Assembly (NCBI GenBank): GCA_029262455.1
Contig: JAJCZJ010000081.1
Coordinates: 1-64,000, forward strand
DNA: 64,000 nucleotides
DNA from: Deltaproteobacteria bacterium
GTDB taxonomy: Bacteria > Desulfobacterota > Binatia > HRBIN30 > CADEER01
Direction: 5' to 3'
A program made the translations under genes and the position numbers. A model generated the notes under the pieces. The model searched no databases, was not told where the DNA came from, and worked only from the letters and a program-made list of their open reading frames with translations. This document shows, in pieces, positions 63,794 through 64,000 of this stretch (the stretch's first letter is position 1; each line of letters opens with the position of its first letter).

Positions 63794-64000
63794 GTGAAGT
63801 TCGTCGTCGGTATCGATCTCGGCACGACCAACAGCGTCGTCTCCTTCGTAGAAGCGGAAGCAGAAGAGCCGGCAATCGAGCTCTTCGAGATTCCTCAACT
63901 CATCGCCGCGGGCACCGTCGAGAACCGCACTTCGCTGCCCTCGTTCTTGTTCTTGCCAACCGAAGCCGAGATCAGCGGCAAGACGCTCGCGCTGCCGTGG
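63794..64000 (+). CDS. Hsp70-family chaperone, 3' truncated by window edge
   Basis: Only 69 codons are inside the window. GTG 63794, then VVGIDLGTTNSVVSFVEAEA, the phosphate-1 loop of the Hsp70/actin-like ATPase domain. The following region NRTSLPSFLFLPTEAE fits the HSP70 start. It lies 4 bp after the DUF2760 gene, so is likely co-transcribed. Whether it is DnaK, HscC- or YegD-like cannot be judged from this portion. Such DUF2760-linked members are usually divergent Hsp70s with unknown clients. Confidence 0.9.
   Translation, partial: MKFVVGIDLGTTNSVVSFVEAEAEEPAIELFEIPQLIAAGTVENRTSLPSFLFLPTEAEISGKTLALPW

Overview
The window is GC-rich, densely packed chromosomal DNA from a Gram-negative, probably aerobic, environmental bacterium. 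Three things point to an uncultured lineage formerly filed under Deltaproteobacteria (Binatota/Desulfobacterota-like): secreted proteins with long Thr/Pro/Ala linkers, a dockerin-like repeat or a Cys+TM+Arg tail; a Myxococcus-type Cys-rich repeat protein; and many acyl-CoA, sterol and VOC-family genes. This placement is inference from gene content; no rRNA, tRNA, CRISPR array, prophage or insertion sequence was seen. No gene-free stretch exceeds 300 bases. The longest gaps (60051-60328, 30776-31040, 41992-42234, 62874-63087) hold repeats or nothing recognisable.

Layout. 1-7400: esterase, a DUF35/thiolase pair, a phosphoesterase, a trehalose-phosphatase/GH15 fusion, an SCP2 sterol carrier and a DUF7064/7065-like protein (lipid/sterol and trehalose metabolism). 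7482-10145: large secreted Cys-rich, haem-motif and copper-monooxygenase-like protein. 10301-12533: antiporter-DUF427-VOC operon. 12678-14327: secreted protein with a Thr/Pro linker, a cohesin-like domain and a sorting-type tail. 14362-18778: tightly coupled operon of a metallo-beta-lactamase-fold hydrolase, VOC protein, glucokinase and acyl-CoA ligase. 18873-23310: haem-type membrane protein, then a three-gene overlapping operon of two paralogous secreted proteins and a P-domain/dockerin-like protein. 23366-30775: GNAT, ankyrin protein, FAD oxidoreductase, acyl-CoA synthetase and a molybdopterin oxidoreductase.

31041-39419: complete Bat (MoxR/DUF58/vWA) operon in which BatB-BatC and BatD-BatE are fused. 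39592-41991: secreted zinc nuclease/phospholipase, a short UvrC-like nuclease and DUF2203. 42235-46317: lon, a TlpA-like redoxin and a zinc alcohol dehydrogenase, all overlapping. 46303-46973: VapBC toxin-antitoxin with a palindromic operator. 47189-53777: lrp-gltB-gltD. 53879-56945: ROK kinase and two membrane-anchored SGNH hydrolases. 57131-58207: persulfide dioxygenase-rhodanese fusion. 58377-62873: two multi-membrane glycosyltransferase-like proteins flanking a sterol desaturase. 63088-64000: DUF2760 protein and the start of an Hsp70.

How the genes fit together. The trehalose-phosphatase/GH15 fusion plus glucokinase could take trehalose-6-phosphate to glucose-6-phosphate. The thiolase/DUF35 pair, SCP2 carrier, CoA ligases and hydroxylase suggest steroid or long-chain lipid turnover. 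The most unusual material is the secreted-protein complement: a cohesin-like and a dockerin-like domain 8 kb apart, a new tandem-duplicated secreted family, and the copper/haem-like protein. Dispersed intergenic repeats, one apparently having overwritten a gene's 3' end, are a second unusual feature.
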